In this document: positions 18,962-28,095 of the stretch, in pieces
How the letters are laid out: the number at the start of each line of letters is the position of its first letter
Position numbering within the stretch: position 1 is the stretch's first letter
Assembly (NCBI RefSeq): GCF_022699665.1
Contig: NZ_JALDNB010000007.1
Span: 231,960-295,959 of the forward strand
DNA length: 64,000 nt
Origin: Chryseobacterium aahli
GTDB taxonomy: Bacteria > Bacteroidota > Bacteroidia > Flavobacteriales > Weeksellaceae
Direction: 5' to 3'
The notes under the pieces: generated by a model
The model's input: the letters and a program-made list of their open reading frames with translations, nothing else
The model's database searches: none
Told to the model about the DNA's origin: nothing
Program-made: the position numbers and the translations under genes

Positions 18962-19330
18962 TTATCTTACTAATTTGGGAAGATTTGTGTCGGGTTTAGA
19001 TTTTTTCTCCACAAAACCTTTTGCTTTCGGGTCCTTCTCTAAAAGAATGACTTGTGCATTATCCACAATTTTATTCATTTTTCCTGTTGCGACATAATAT
19101 TTATAGCTTTCAACAAAATCGTCAGCCTTTACATTATGCGTTTTAAGGATATATCTCGTTCCGCTTTCTAAATTTTTGCCTTGAAATGTATTGGTCACCT
19201 GATCATTGATTGCCAAATCTGCCATAATCTCAGACATTGTACTTTTATCAAGAAGATTTTTAGGCTTGTCAACATATTCACTGCAAGAAATCAAAAACAG
19301 AAAAATAAAAAGCGTGCTTAGTCTTTTCAT
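18962..19330 (-). CDS. DUF4296 family lipoprotein
   Basis: 122 aa. A lipobox (LFLISC, Cys16) indicates a membrane-anchored lipoprotein. The mature part (MSEIMADLAINDQVTNTF, RYILKTHNVKADDFVESYKYY) matches DUF4296, a Bacteroidota family of unknown function commonly found in this operon. Its start overlaps the glycosyltransferase stop by 4 bp (ATGA). Confidence 0.82.
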   Translation of the reverse strand: MKRLSTLFIFLFLISCSEYVDKPKNLLDKSTMSEIMADLAINDQVTNTFQGKNLESGTRYILKTHNVKADDFVESYKYYVATGKMNKIVDNAQVILLEKDPKAKGFVEKKSKPDTNLPKLVR

Positions 19331-20043
19331 AATTTATTGATTATTGATTTCCATTTTAAATTTAAAACACCAAATACCGCTTCATGAATGATCCCACCGT
19401 TCATTTTACTTTCGCCCAATTCTCTGTTGGTAAAAATAATTGGGACTTCTACGATTTTAAAACCTTTCTTGAAAGTTCTGAATTTCATTTCAATCTGAAA
19501 ACCGTATCCTTTTAATTTCACATTATCTAAGCCTATTTCTTCTAAAACTTTTCTAGAAAAGCAAACAAAACCAGCTGTAGTGTCATGAATGGAAAGTCCG
19601 AGAATAAACCTCACATACTTTGAAGCAAAATAGGATAACAAAACTCTTCCCATCGGCCAATTGACCACATTTACACCTTTCGAGTAACGAGAACCCACTG
19701 CCATATCGGCATTTAAGCAAGCATCAAAAAGTTTAGGTAAATCATTGGGATTGTGAGAAAAATCGGCATCCATCTCAAAAATGTAGTCGTAATTGTTTTG
19801 CAATGCCCATTTAAAACCATGAATGTAGGCTTTTCCTAATCCATCTTTAATATGTCTTATAGACAAATGAAGGGTGTGCGGGAATTTTTTCTGTAATTCT
19901 TTAACGATGTCTGCCGTTTTGTCGGGTGAAGAATCGTCTACAACCAAAACATGAAACCCTTGTTCCAATGCAAAAACAGCAGAAATTATCTTTTCGATAT
20001 TCTCCTTTTCGTTGTATGTTGGAATGATGACGAGTTTTTTCAT
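19327..20043 (-). CDS. Polyprenol monophosphomannose synthase-like family 2 glycosyltransferase
   Basis: 238 aa from ATG 20043; the open frame extends 15 codons further upstream but MKKLVIIPTYNEKENI is the conserved start. GT-A features: PTYNEKENI, VVDDSSPDKTADIV, the metal-binding EMDADFSHNPNDLP, and GSRYSKGVNVVNWP. It resembles DPM1-type enzymes that move mannose or a similar sugar onto a polyprenyl phosphate at the membrane. First gene of the operon GT2, DUF4296, tgt, LptF/LptG-like permease. Confidence 0.88.
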   Translation of the reverse strand: MKKLVIIPTYNEKENIEKIISAVFALEQGFHVLVVDDSSPDKTADIVKELQKKFPHTLHLSIRHIKDGLGKAYIHGFKWALQNNYDYIFEMDADFSHNPNDLPKLFDACLNADMAVGSRYSKGVNVVNWPMGRVLLSYFASKYVRFILGLSIHDTTAGFVCFSRKVLEEIGLDNVKLKGYGFQIEMKFRTFKKGFKIVEVPIIFTNRELGESKMNGGIIHEAVFGVLNLKWKSIINKL

Positions 20044-20097
20044 TTCAATTGGCAAAGATAAGTTATTTAAGCTTTTTATTTTATACAAAATAATCTA

Positions 20098-20105
20098 TAA
20101 TTTTG
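20098..20105 (+). promoter_or_regulatory. -7 box deciding the start of the DUF4271 gene
   Basis: TAATTTTG in the gap before the DUF4271 gene. Transcription from here starts around 20110-20113, which excludes the upstream ATGs in that frame and supports TTG at 20120. Confidence 0.55.
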
Positions 20106-20119
20106 CAAAAAATTATCCG

Positions 20120-20788
20120 TTGCCACAATCTCAAGATTTTACCAACCAAATAAGAATACCCGAAAATAACGATTGGGTAGTTTTTATACTCATAGGATGC
20201 CTTTTCCTGTATATTTTTATGATGAATGTCATAGAACGGGAAGCGAATCTAAAAGATTTTCTTCTTCAGAAATATTTTGACTCGAGCAATAACCTGCCAA
20301 GCTGGATTATCACTTCGTGTGTAATTACATTAGGTTTAGCCGTTTTAATATCTCAATATGTTCCGGTAGTCCCGGAATATGCAGCAAAACTGAAAGTTTT
20401 TGGATATCAAATGAATAAATTTGGATATTGTCTGGCTGCAGTTTCATTATTTTATTTTCTTCGAACGGCACTTGGGTTTTTATTTTACCAAAGCATAGGT
20501 GACGGAAAAAAATGGACTATTTTTTATTTTACCTCCACTAAATTTCACTTCATTCTTTCAATTTTGGTAATAATCTTGTGTATAACCCACTATTATTTCC
20601 CAATTGATAGAAATGAAGCGTTTTTATACTATTTTTTCTTTTTTATGTTTGTCTTTGTGTTTAAGGTATTTTTCTATTTATTTCACAGGAACAACATCTT
20701 ACCTCAAAAATGGTATTATAAATTTTTGTATATTTGCACGCTCCAAATAACACCTTTATTGTTGCTTTGGAAGTTATTATTTATTTAA
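20120..20788 (+). CDS. DUF4271 family membrane protein
   Basis: 222 aa from a proposed TTG start at 20120 (PQSQDFTNQIRIPENNDW follows). The frame is open back to 20012, but that stretch overlaps the divergent glycosyltransferase and lies upstream of the -7 box at 20098. About six hydrophobic segments indicate an inner-membrane protein. The family is Bacteroidota-specific, of unknown function, and commonly precedes hemD as here (7 bp gap). N-terminus is the least certain part. Confidence 0.75.
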   Translation: MPQSQDFTNQIRIPENNDWVVFILIGCLFLYIFMMNVIEREANLKDFLLQKYFDSSNNLPSWIITSCVITLGLAVLISQYVPVVPEYAAKLKVFGYQMNKFGYCLAAVSLFYFLRTALGFLFYQSIGDGKKWTIFYFTSTKFHFILSILVIILCITHYYFPIDRNEAFLYYFFFFMFVFVFKVFFYLFHRNNILPQKWYYKFLYICTLQITPLLLLWKLLFI

Positions 20789-20795
20789 TAGATAC

Positions 20796-21539
20796 ATGAT
20801 GAGAATAAAGTCTATATTGGTTTCTCAACCATCACCTAGTGAGTCTTCTCCATATTTGGAAATTGCAAAGAAGGAAAAAATAAAGATTGATTTCCGTCCT
20901 TTCATCCATGTTGCAGGGGTTGACAACAAAGAACTTAGAACACAGAAAATAGATTTAACGCAGTATACCGGTATTATTTTTACCAGTAAAAATGCGATTG
21001 ATCATTATTTTAGGCTAGCAGAAGAATTGAGATTTTCTGTTCCTGATACCATGAGATATATCTGTCAATCTGAGGCGATTGCCAATTATCTTCAGAAACA
21101 CATCGTTTACAGAAAGAGAAAAATCAGCTTTGGCGAGAAAAATTTCACAGATCTTTTGCCTTTGTTTAAAAAGTTTCCATCCGAAAAATATTTATTACCA
21201 TCATCTGATGTTTTGAGTGCGGATATTCCTAAAACTTTGGATTCAGCAAATATTCAATGGACAAGAGCGATTATGTACAGAACGGTTTGCAGCGATTTGA
21301 CAGACATCAACATTAATGACTACGATATGTTGATTTTCTTCAGTCCGCAAGGAATTAAATCTTTACAACAAAACTTCCCGGATTTCAAGCAGGAAGACAC
21401 CAAAATCGGAGTTTTCGGGCCTACCACCTCAGCAGCAGCAGAAGAAGCAGGCTTAAAAATAGATTTGATGGCTCCTACAAAGGAAACACCGTCGATGACC
21501 ATGGCACTTGAAAAATACATCAAAAGCTTACATAAATAG
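20796..21539 (+). CDS. hemD: Uroporphyrinogen-III synthase
   Basis: 247 aa (ATG at 20796 or 20799). It has the two-domain HemD pattern: VSQPSPSESSPYLEIAKK, YTGIIFTSKNAIDHYF, then YDMLIFFSPQGIKSLQQNF, IGVFGPTTSAAAEEAGLKIDLMAP and TKETPSMTMALEKY. It closes the linear tetrapyrrole hydroxymethylbilane for haem synthesis. The family is poorly conserved, but these blocks are characteristic. Co-transcribed with DUF4271; a terminator follows. Confidence 0.9.
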   Translation: MMRIKSILVSQPSPSESSPYLEIAKKEKIKIDFRPFIHVAGVDNKELRTQKIDLTQYTGIIFTSKNAIDHYFRLAEELRFSVPDTMRYICQSEAIANYLQKHIVYRKRKISFGEKNFTDLLPLFKKFPSEKYLLPSSDVLSADIPKTLDSANIQWTRAIMYRTVCSDLTDININDYDMLIFFSPQGIKSLQQNFPDFKQEDTKIGVFGPTTSAAAEEAGLKIDLMAPTKETPSMTMALEKYIKSLHK

Positions 21540-21560
21540 TTTTTAAAACTTTATATCATA

Positions 21561-21600
21561 CAGCCGTCTTTTCGATTAAAGGAAAGATGGCTTTTTTTTA
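21561..21600 (+). terminator. Terminator after hemD
   Basis: Imperfect stem AGCCGTCTTTTC / GGAAAGATGGCT followed by a run of T. Confidence 0.75.
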
Positions 21601-21706
21601 ATTAAATTTGAACAAAAATTAATATTGAACAAAATTTCGTTTTTAAAGCACATTTTACCCTAAAAATTTAACGAAAACAGATTCAATTAAAATAGGAAAT
21701 ATTCGA

Positions 21707-23752
21707 ATGAAAGCTCCACAAGCAAAAAAAATAGAAAATATACTCGAAATTCACGGAGATAAAAGAATTGACAATTATTTCTGGATGAACGACCGAGAAA
21801 ACCCCGAAGTCATTAAATATCTCGAAGAAGAAAATGCTTACGAAGAGGTGATGATGAAAGAAACGGAAGCTTTTCAAGAAGACCTTTACGAGGAAATGAA
21901 AGCCCGTTACAAAAAAGATGATGAGTCTTTACCCTACTTCTTCAATGAATACTGGTACATCGTGCGTTACGAAGAAGGAAAAGAATATCCTATTTTCTGC
22001 AGAAGATTCCAGACCATGGAAAGTCCTGAAGAAATCATTCTGGATGTCAACATTTTAGCAGAAGGTCAGGAGTTTTTTGAAGTTGCCAATGTTGCGGTAA
22101 GTCCGAATAACGAATTGGTTTCTTTCTCAGAAGATAATGTAGGAAGAAGAATCTACAGTTTAAATTTTAAAAATTTAAAGACCGGTGAAATCCTTTCAGA
22201 CAAAATAGAAAACACAACAGGAAAAGCGGTTTGGGCAAATGACAACAAGCACATTTTTTACATAAGAAAAGACGAAAGCCTTCGTGCTTATAAAGTGTAC
22301 CGACATGAGCTAGGAACAAATCCTTCCGAAGACGGTTTAATTTTCCATGAAGAAGACGAAACTTTTGACGTGAATGTTTTTAAAACGAAATCTTTAGAAT
22401 ATATTTTTCTGGCGAGTTCGAGTACAATTTCTGATGAGCATCATTTCATTCCTTCAGACAACGTCTTTGCAGAATGGAAAGTGATTCAGCCGAGGATTGA
22501 TGATCTGGAATATTCTGTAGAACATTACGAAGATGAATTTTACATCATCACCAATGCAGACGAAGCAACCAATTTCAAAATCGTAAAAACCAAAATCGAC
22601 AATTGTGGAATGGAAAACTGGGTAGATGTAATCCCGCATCGTCCCGAAGTTTTGCTTGAAGGTTTTGAGATTTTCAAAGATTATCTGGTTTTGGAAGAAA
22701 GAGAAGAAGGGCTTTTACAGATAAAAATTATCAATGAGAAAAATGGAGAGACGTATGACTTACCTTTTTCAGACCCAACTTATACCGCTTATATTGGTTT
22801 AAATTTAGAATTTAATACCGAAATCCTGCGTTATGGCTACACATCGCTTACGGTTCCAAGTTCTACTTTCGAATATAATATGAAAGATAAAACCACTAAA
22901 CTTCTGAAACAACAGGAAGTTTTGGGCGGAAAATTTATCGCGAAAAATTATATTTCTGAAAGAATCTGGGCTGAATCGAGAGATGGCGAAGTGAAAATCC
23001 CTATTTCTTTGGTCTATCATAAAGATACCAAAAAGACTGCAGACACTCCGGTTCTTTTATACGGATACGGAAGTTATGGACACACGGTTGATGCAAGTTT
23101 TTCCAATGTAAGGCTTTCAATTCTTGACAGAGGTTTTATTTATGCAATTGCACATATTCGTGGCGGAGAATATTTGGGAAGAGAATGGTACGAAGATGGA
23201 AAAATGCTCTTTAAAAAGAATACTTTTTTCGATTTCATCGATGCCGGAAAATATTTAATTAAAGAAAATTATACCTCATCAAAACATTTGTATGCAATGG
23301 GAGGAAGCGCCGGAGGTTTATTGGTGGGAGCTGTCGTTAATTACGAACCTCAATTATTCAACGGGATTGTTGCGCAGGTACCTTTTGTAGATGTTGTAAC
23401 CACGATGTTGGATGAAACCATTCCTTTGACAACGGGAGAATATGATGAATGGGGAAATCCGAATGATGAAGAATATTATCATTATATGAAAGATTATTCG
23501 CCATACGATAATGTGGAAGCAAAAGACTATCCACACATGTTGATTACTACGGGTTTTCACGATTCTCAAGTACAATATTGGGAACCTGCAAAATGGGTTG
23601 CCAAATTACGTGAATTGAAAACTGACGACAATCTTTTATTGTTTAAAACCGATATGAGTTCTGGTCACGGCGGCGCAAGCGGAAGATTTGAATCATTAAA
23701 AGAAGACGCTTTGGAATATGCGTTTTTGATGAAACTTGAAAATAAAATTTAA
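21707..23752 (+). CDS. S9 family prolyl oligopeptidase (oligopeptidase B-like)
   Basis: 681 aa without a signal peptide. An N-terminal beta-propeller (about 60-400) caps an alpha/beta hydrolase domain. The catalytic Ser is in MGGSAGGLL (Ser about 533), the Asp in TTGFHDSQVQYWEPAKW (about 617) and the His in SGHGGASGR (about 652). Acidic residues near the substrate pocket and overall length match oligopeptidase B, which cuts after Arg/Lys in short peptides. It lies in the cytoplasm or periplasm; no signal is visible. A small conserved gene follows 57 bp downstream. Confidence 0.9.
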   Translation: MKAPQAKKIENILEIHGDKRIDNYFWMNDRENPEVIKYLEEENAYEEVMMKETEAFQEDLYEEMKARYKKDDESLPYFFNEYWYIVRYEEGKEYPIFCRRFQTMESPEEIILDVNILAEGQEFFEVANVAVSPNNELVSFSEDNVGRRIYSLNFKNLKTGEILSDKIENTTGKAVWANDNKHIFYIRKDESLRAYKVYRHELGTNPSEDGLIFHEEDETFDVNVFKTKSLEYIFLASSSTISDEHHFIPSDNVFAEWKVIQPRIDDLEYSVEHYEDEFYIITNADEATNFKIVKTKIDNCGMENWVDVIPHRPEVLLEGFEIFKDYLVLEEREEGLLQIKIINEKNGETYDLPFSDPTYTAYIGLNLEFNTEILRYGYTSLTVPSSTFEYNMKDKTTKLLKQQEVLGGKFIAKNYISERIWAESRDGEVKIPISLVYHKDTKKTADTPVLLYGYGSYGHTVDASFSNVRLSILDRGFIYAIAHIRGGEYLGREWYEDGKMLFKKNTFFDFIDAGKYLIKENYTSSKHLYAMGGSAGGLLVGAVVNYEPQLFNGIVAQVPFVDVVTTMLDETIPLTTGEYDEWGNPNDEEYYHYMKDYSPYDNVEAKDYPHMLITTGFHDSQVQYWEPAKWVAKLRELKTDDNLLLFKTDMSSGHGGASGRFESLKEDALEYAFLMKLENKI

Positions 23753-23809
23753 TTAAAAATCAGGTTTAAGTTTTACTTGATTTAAATAGATAAAACAAAT
23801 TCTTAAAAT

Positions 23810-24151
23810 ATGACAGAAGCAGAATTATGGGCTAAGGTTGAAGAATTTTTTCAAATAAATTTCGACACAGAAAAACATCCGCAGATTGACACCATTTTAT
23901 TTTTAATCGGTGTACAAGAATTGGGAAGCGGACAACAAAAATACACGAAAGACGACAAGCTAAATATCCTGCACATTGCAGTTTGCAGATTGCTGGAACC
24001 TTTCGGTTATTTCAAATTCACCCATTACGATAAAGACGGATATCCTCATTTTGAAGAAGTGGAAAAACTTCCTGAACTGAAACCAAATGAGCAACAGCTT
24101 TTGATGAAAAAAGCGATTATTCATTACTTTCAGGAAGAGGAATTAATTTGA
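23810..24151 (+). CDS. Conserved small protein of unknown function
   Basis: 113 aa, soluble, acidic. It begins MTEAELWAKVEEFFQINFDTEKHP and has an LFLIGVQELGSGQQKYTKDDKLN block that looks well conserved among flavobacteria. I know no function. The 57-bp gap after the oligopeptidase gene and lack of a terminator between them suggest co-transcription. Confidence 0.65.
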   Translation: MTEAELWAKVEEFFQINFDTEKHPQIDTILFLIGVQELGSGQQKYTKDDKLNILHIAVCRLLEPFGYFKFTHYDKDGYPHFEEVEKLPELKPNEQQLLMKKAIIHYFQEEELI

Positions 24152-24181
24152 AAATGACACAATTTGAAAATTTTCAATTAC

Positions 24182-24229
24182 ATAACAAGAAAAATGGAAC
24201 GTAAATTTATGTTCCATTTTTCTTGTTAT
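24182..24229. terminator. Bidirectional terminator with 19-bp perfect stem
   Basis: Arms 24182-24200 and 24211-24229 are perfect complements around a 10-nt loop. The A-rich left and T-rich right side let it act for both the plus-strand unknown gene and the minus-strand SRPBCC gene. Confidence 0.85.
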
Positions 24230-24248
24230 AAACGTTTTTTAACCGAGT

Positions 24249-24761
24249 TTAAGATTTAAAATTTAAAATTTTCAAATTATTAAGAATTTCTTCTAACTGA
24301 TTCAAACCCATTTTAAAACCTTCTTCAAAACCCATTTCCAATTGCTTTTTCATGTCTTCTTCAGTTTGAAAATGCATGTTAACAGATAGTTTGGTCCCTT
24401 CTTCAACTCCGGTAAAACCTAGAAGCCATTTGGTTTGCGGGAAATTCTCATCAATTTTTCCGTTTTCATCACAGAATGCGTCGATTCCGTCAAAACTCCT
24501 TCCATTATTAATCTCACCGTACTTCACTTGTGAATAAATTTTCTCACCCTCCGGGCCATTCATGGAGTAGAACCAGACACCACCCTCTTCAAAGTTGAGA
24601 TTTTCAGTTTCGCATTTCCATGGTTTCGGAGCCCACCATTGGTCAAGTAGTTCAGCCTGAGTAAAATAATCCCAAACTTTAGAGACTTCAGCATCATACA
24701 CTTTCATGACATAGATACTTTTCGAATCAAAATCTTTATTAAAAACAATTTCAGTATTCAT
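24249..24761 (-). CDS. SRPBCC (AHSA1-like) domain protein
   Basis: 170 aa, soluble. It has the AHSA1/START-like ligand-binding fold signature: VYDAEVSKVWDYFTQAELLDQWWAP, KPWKCETENLNFEEGGVWFYSMNGPEG, and the C-terminal helix ending GFEEGFKMGLNQLEEIL. Such proteins bind small hydrophobic ligands or assist stress responses; the ligand is unknown. It is monocistronic and divergent from the histidine-kinase gene. Confidence 0.85.
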   Translation of the reverse strand: MNTEIVFNKDFDSKSIYVMKVYDAEVSKVWDYFTQAELLDQWWAPKPWKCETENLNFEEGGVWFYSMNGPEGEKIYSQVKYGEINNGRSFDGIDAFCDENGKIDENFPQTKWLLGFTGVEEGTKLSVNMHFQTEEDMKKQLEMGFEEGFKMGLNQLEEILNNLKILNFKS

Positions 24762-24959
24762 TTGTAATATTTTTATTTAAAATTAAAAATTTAAACTTAC
24801 TAAGCACTAAATATTTCCCAATAAAAAAGGATGTATTCGTAAAAAAATGTTAAAAAACACGATTTTAAGAAATTGGACACAATTTTTTGGCGCATTTTTT
24901 GTTTATCTCGTGATAAAATATTTAATTTTAACATTTGTAACTACAAATTATTATATTCA

Positions 24960-26507
24960 ATGAATAATAAGTTCATCCCGATAATCTCAGTCTTCATGAC
25001 AATTTCTTTAATTGTCTTTGTGACACTGCAGTTTTATTGGCTTAAAGGATATTATGGAGCGCTGGAACAAGAGTTTTCCAACAAAGTCTATACCGCTCTG
25101 GAAAATACCACAAAAACGGTTTCTGAATTGGAAGCAGAAAAATTATTTAATGAAAATTATGAAAACTTCAGAGACAATATTAAGGCAAACAGTAAACAAC
25201 CTTCGTTGACGACAATCCAGCAAACGATTGATTCTGGAACTCAAAGATCAATAATCTATTCTAAAAATCTTATTGAACAAAAGCAACTTCCTCTAAACAA
25301 AAGTGGAGATTCACTACGTTTAACTACATTGTACACAGATGGTGCTGCTTACACGATTAAAAAAGACACAACCAAAAGAGAAATATTAACTAGTGAAATT
25401 AATCAGGATATTGGAAATGGGGATTACACTTTAAAGGAATTTCTAGATGTAAGAGGTAATAATCTACCAATCACAAAACGTGTTGACAAAAAGGTTTTAG
25501 ACTCAATCATTACCAAAGAATTGAGCATGAAAGGAATCTCTGCTAACTTCGGATATGGAGTTATGGATAAAAACAACAAATTGACCAATGTAGTCAACAA
25601 GATTTTTAAAGACAAAAAAGAAGGCAATACCTATTCTTATCCTCTATTTACAGATACAAAAGACAGAACGTTGTATACCTTAGCTTTAGTGTTCCCGAAA
25701 AAGGAGTATTCTTTAGCGATGAATAACTGGCCAATGCTTTTAGGAACATTTCTCTCTTTGCTGACGATTTTGGGGATTTATATCATTTCCATTAATTATA
25801 TGATGAAACAGAAAAAAATCGCTGAGATTAAAACTGACTTTATCAACAATATGTCTCATGAGTTTAAAACTCCATTAGCGACAATTTCAGTAGCGACAGA
25901 TTCTTTAGCGAACGATAAAATCGCGACCAATCCTGAAAAAGTAAGATATTACTCAAGTCTGATTAAGCAGGAAAATCTGAGAATGAAAAAACAGGTAGAG
26001 AACGTCCTCAACATGTCTAAGCTGGAAAGAAATGAGGTGAAACTATTCCTGAAAGAAACCAACGTAAGAGAATTAATCAAGAGAACAACGGAGTCATTTG
26101 GCCTTATAGTTTCTCAGAGAAACGGTACGTTGAGACAGGAATTTAATGCCGATAAGTATACTTTTAAAATTGATGAATTCCACATCTCAAATATGTTGGT
26201 CAACCTTTTGGATAATGCAAATAAATATTCTCCAGAAGCTCCAGAAATCGACGTAAAAACCAAAAACGAAGGCAATTGGTATGTCATTGAAATTTCAGAT
26301 AAAGGAATGGGTATGGAAACAGAAAACAAAACCCGAATCTTTGAGAAATTCTTCCGTGAGGAAACAGGAAACATTCACAATGTAAAAGGACAAGGGCTTG
26401 GACTTTCTTACGTTAAGAAAATCGTTGAACTTCATAAAGGTCAGGTAATCGTGGATTCAGAAAAAGACAAAGGAAGTAAGTTTATCATTAAACTTCCAAT
26501 GGCTTAA
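24960..26507 (+). CDS. Membrane sensor histidine kinase
   Basis: 515 aa from ATG 24960 (MNNKFIPIISVFM); the frame is open 29 codons further upstream but without a reasonable start region. Helix 1 (about 6-27), an extracytoplasmic sensor (about 28-235), helix 2 (about 247-267), then HisKA with the phospho-acceptor His in NNMSHEFKTPLA and a HATPase domain with N-box NLLDNANKYS and G-boxes DKGMGM and GQGLGLSY. It resembles the RprX type of Bacteroidota. The response regulator follows 47 bp downstream. Confidence 0.92.
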   Translation: MNNKFIPIISVFMTISLIVFVTLQFYWLKGYYGALEQEFSNKVYTALENTTKTVSELEAEKLFNENYENFRDNIKANSKQPSLTTIQQTIDSGTQRSIIYSKNLIEQKQLPLNKSGDSLRLTTLYTDGAAYTIKKDTTKREILTSEINQDIGNGDYTLKEFLDVRGNNLPITKRVDKKVLDSIITKELSMKGISANFGYGVMDKNNKLTNVVNKIFKDKKEGNTYSYPLFTDTKDRTLYTLALVFPKKEYSLAMNNWPMLLGTFLSLLTILGIYIISINYMMKQKKIAEIKTDFINNMSHEFKTPLATISVATDSLANDKIATNPEKVRYYSSLIKQENLRMKKQVENVLNMSKLERNEVKLFLKETNVRELIKRTTESFGLIVSQRNGTLRQEFNADKYTFKIDEFHISNMLVNLLDNANKYSPEAPEIDVKTKNEGNWYVIEISDKGMGMETENKTRIFEKFFREETGNIHNVKGQGLGLSYVKKIVELHKGQVIVDSEKDKGSKFIIKLPMA

Positions 26508-26554
26508 ACTAAAAATAATAATTGATAAGTAATAATTAAACAAATAAACAAGAT

Positions 26555-27241
26555 ATGAGCAACAGAATATTATTAGTAGAAGACGACCAGAGTTTCGGAG
26601 CAGTTTTGAAAGATTACCTTTCTATCAACAATTTTGAAGTAACTTTAGCAGTCGATGGCGAACAAGGTCTGAAAGAATTTACAGAAAACGAATTTGACAT
26701 CTGTATTTTTGACGTAATGATGCCTAAAAAAGACGGTTTTTCTTTAGCGGAAGACGTTAAGAAAATCGATAAAAACACTCCTATTATCTTCCTTACTGCA
26801 AGAAATATGAGAGAAGATATTTTGAAAGGTTATCAACTGGGAGCTGATGATTACATCACAAAACCTTTTGATACTGAATTACTTTTATATAAAATCAAAG
26901 CGATTCTTCAGAGAAGCTCTACTTTAGAAAATGAAGAGCAGGAGCAGTTTAAAATCAGCAATATCTTCTTTGATTCTATGTTGAGACAATTGAGAGTTGG
27001 AGATAATGAATATAAACTTTCACCCAAAGAAAATGAGCTTTTAAAGTTGCTTTGCCTTCACAGAAACGACTTTATGCCAAGAGATCTTGCATTAAGAAAA
27101 ATCTGGAAAAAAGAAAATTACTTTACCGCCAGAAGTATGGATGTTTACATTGCAAAATTGAGAAAACTCCTGAAAGAAGATGATGGGCTAGAAATCATCA
27201 ACGTTCACGGTGAAGGTTTCAGACTTTTGGTAAAGAACTAA
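26555..27241 (+). CDS. OmpR-family response regulator
   Basis: 228 aa. Receiver domain with acidic pocket LLVEDDQ (7-12), phospho-acceptor Asp53 in IFDVMMPKKDG, conserved Thr in FLTARN and Lys in YITKPFD. The C-terminal winged helix (about 130-226) contains LSPKENELLKLLCLHRN and RSMDVYIAKLRKLL. It is the partner of the kinase just upstream (RprY-like). Targets are not evident. A strong terminator ends the operon. Confidence 0.94.
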   Translation: MSNRILLVEDDQSFGAVLKDYLSINNFEVTLAVDGEQGLKEFTENEFDICIFDVMMPKKDGFSLAEDVKKIDKNTPIIFLTARNMREDILKGYQLGADDYITKPFDTELLLYKIKAILQRSSTLENEEQEQFKISNIFFDSMLRQLRVGDNEYKLSPKENELLKLLCLHRNDFMPRDLALRKIWKKENYFTARSMDVYIAKLRKLLKEDDGLEIINVHGEGFRLLVKN

Positions 27242-27271
27242 ACGAACGTTAAAATACCAATATAATATAGA

Positions 27272-27312
27272 AATTAGCAAAGCATTTAGAAATGTTTTGC
27301 TAATTTTGTTTT
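27272..27312 (+). terminator. Terminator of the two-component operon
   Basis: A 16-bp stem (27272-27287 / 27290-27305, one G-T pair) followed by a T-rich tract. Confidence 0.85.
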
Positions 27313-27416
27313 TTACGCTTATTTATTATGAAATCGCCTTGATTGACTTAGGAAAATAACCTCAAATATACATTAAGCGATAACATAAGACTTAAAAAAA
27401 ACAATAAAAACTACTT

Positions 27417-28073
27417 ATGAAAAATATATTTTTAGGAGTTTTAACGGCAGGAATTTTAGTTATTTCTTGCAAGAAAGACGAAAAACCTACTTACATAAAA
27501 GACGAATCAGGAGTTCAACAACCAATCGCAGCGGTCAACAACACCCCACAACCTTCATTATTGAATCAGGCAGGAATTACAACTGCTGCACCCAATTCTC
27601 CAGCTGGAGCAACCGCTCCGGGGATGAATCCTCCTCACGGGCAACCGGGTCACAGATGCGAAATTCCTGTTGGACAACCTTTAAATGGTGGCGGAACACC
27701 TGCACCAACGGCTAATCCTTCCACACAAAATATTACAGTAAACGGAAATAGCCAAGTTCAGATTGATCCCAATGCAGTAAGCCCAGGAAAAATAATGATG
27801 GATCAAAATGGGAAACAAGCGAAAACTGCTCCGGGAATGAATCCTCCACACGGTCAGCCAGGCCACAGATGTGATATTCCGGTTGGTCAGCCCTTAAACA
27901 GCAAACCCGCACCTGCATCTCAACCGACTGCACAGACAACTCAAGTACAAGCTCCGCAACCAATGCCGGCACCCAAAGCTGTAGCAAATAATACAGGTCC
28001 AAAGCCAAAAATGAATCCTGCCCATGGTGAGCCTTGGCATGATTGTGCTAAAAAAGTGGGAGAGGCACTTTAA
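27417..28073 (+). CDS. Lipoprotein with three His/Cys repeats (putative metal binder)
   Basis: 218 aa. Lipobox LVISC (Cys18) marks an envelope lipoprotein. The rest is Pro/Ala/Gln/Thr-rich and probably disordered, with three spaced copies of a 21-22 residue motif: residues 69-90 and 140-161 (core MNPPHGQPGHRC, then IPVGQPLN) and a divergent 198-218 (MNPAHGEPWHDC, ending VGEAL). Each copy supplies two His and one Cys (HGxPxHxC), a plausible soft-metal site. Repeats 1 and 2 differ only at Glu/Asp. The position just before a Cys-rich protein and an HMA-domain TonB receptor supports a copper or heavy-metal role. Function is inferred. Confidence 0.75.
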   Translation: MKNIFLGVLTAGILVISCKKDEKPTYIKDESGVQQPIAAVNNTPQPSLLNQAGITTAAPNSPAGATAPGMNPPHGQPGHRCEIPVGQPLNGGGTPAPTANPSTQNITVNGNSQVQIDPNAVSPGKIMMDQNGKQAKTAPGMNPPHGQPGHRCDIPVGQPLNSKPAPASQPTAQTTQVQAPQPMPAPKAVANNTGPKPKMNPAHGEPWHDCAKKVGEAL

Positions 28074-28083
28074 AATTTTTCCG

Positions 28084-28091
28084 TAAGTTTG
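28084..28091 (+). promoter_or_regulatory. -7 box 4 nt before a GTG start
   Basis: TAAGTTTG immediately upstream of the GTG at 28096. If used, transcription begins at or next to the start codon, i.e. a leaderless mRNA. Confidence 0.5.
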
Positions 28092-28095
28092 CATT

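Noticed and set aside
24915..24945. TAACATTTG as -7 box of the histidine-kinase gene
   Set aside because: It has three bases between TA and TTTG instead of two and no TTG at a suitable distance.
27570..28060. DNA repeats in the HGxPxHxC lipoprotein gene as a CRISPR-like array
   Set aside because: The repeats are in frame, only three, and encode the protein motif; there are no uniform spacers.
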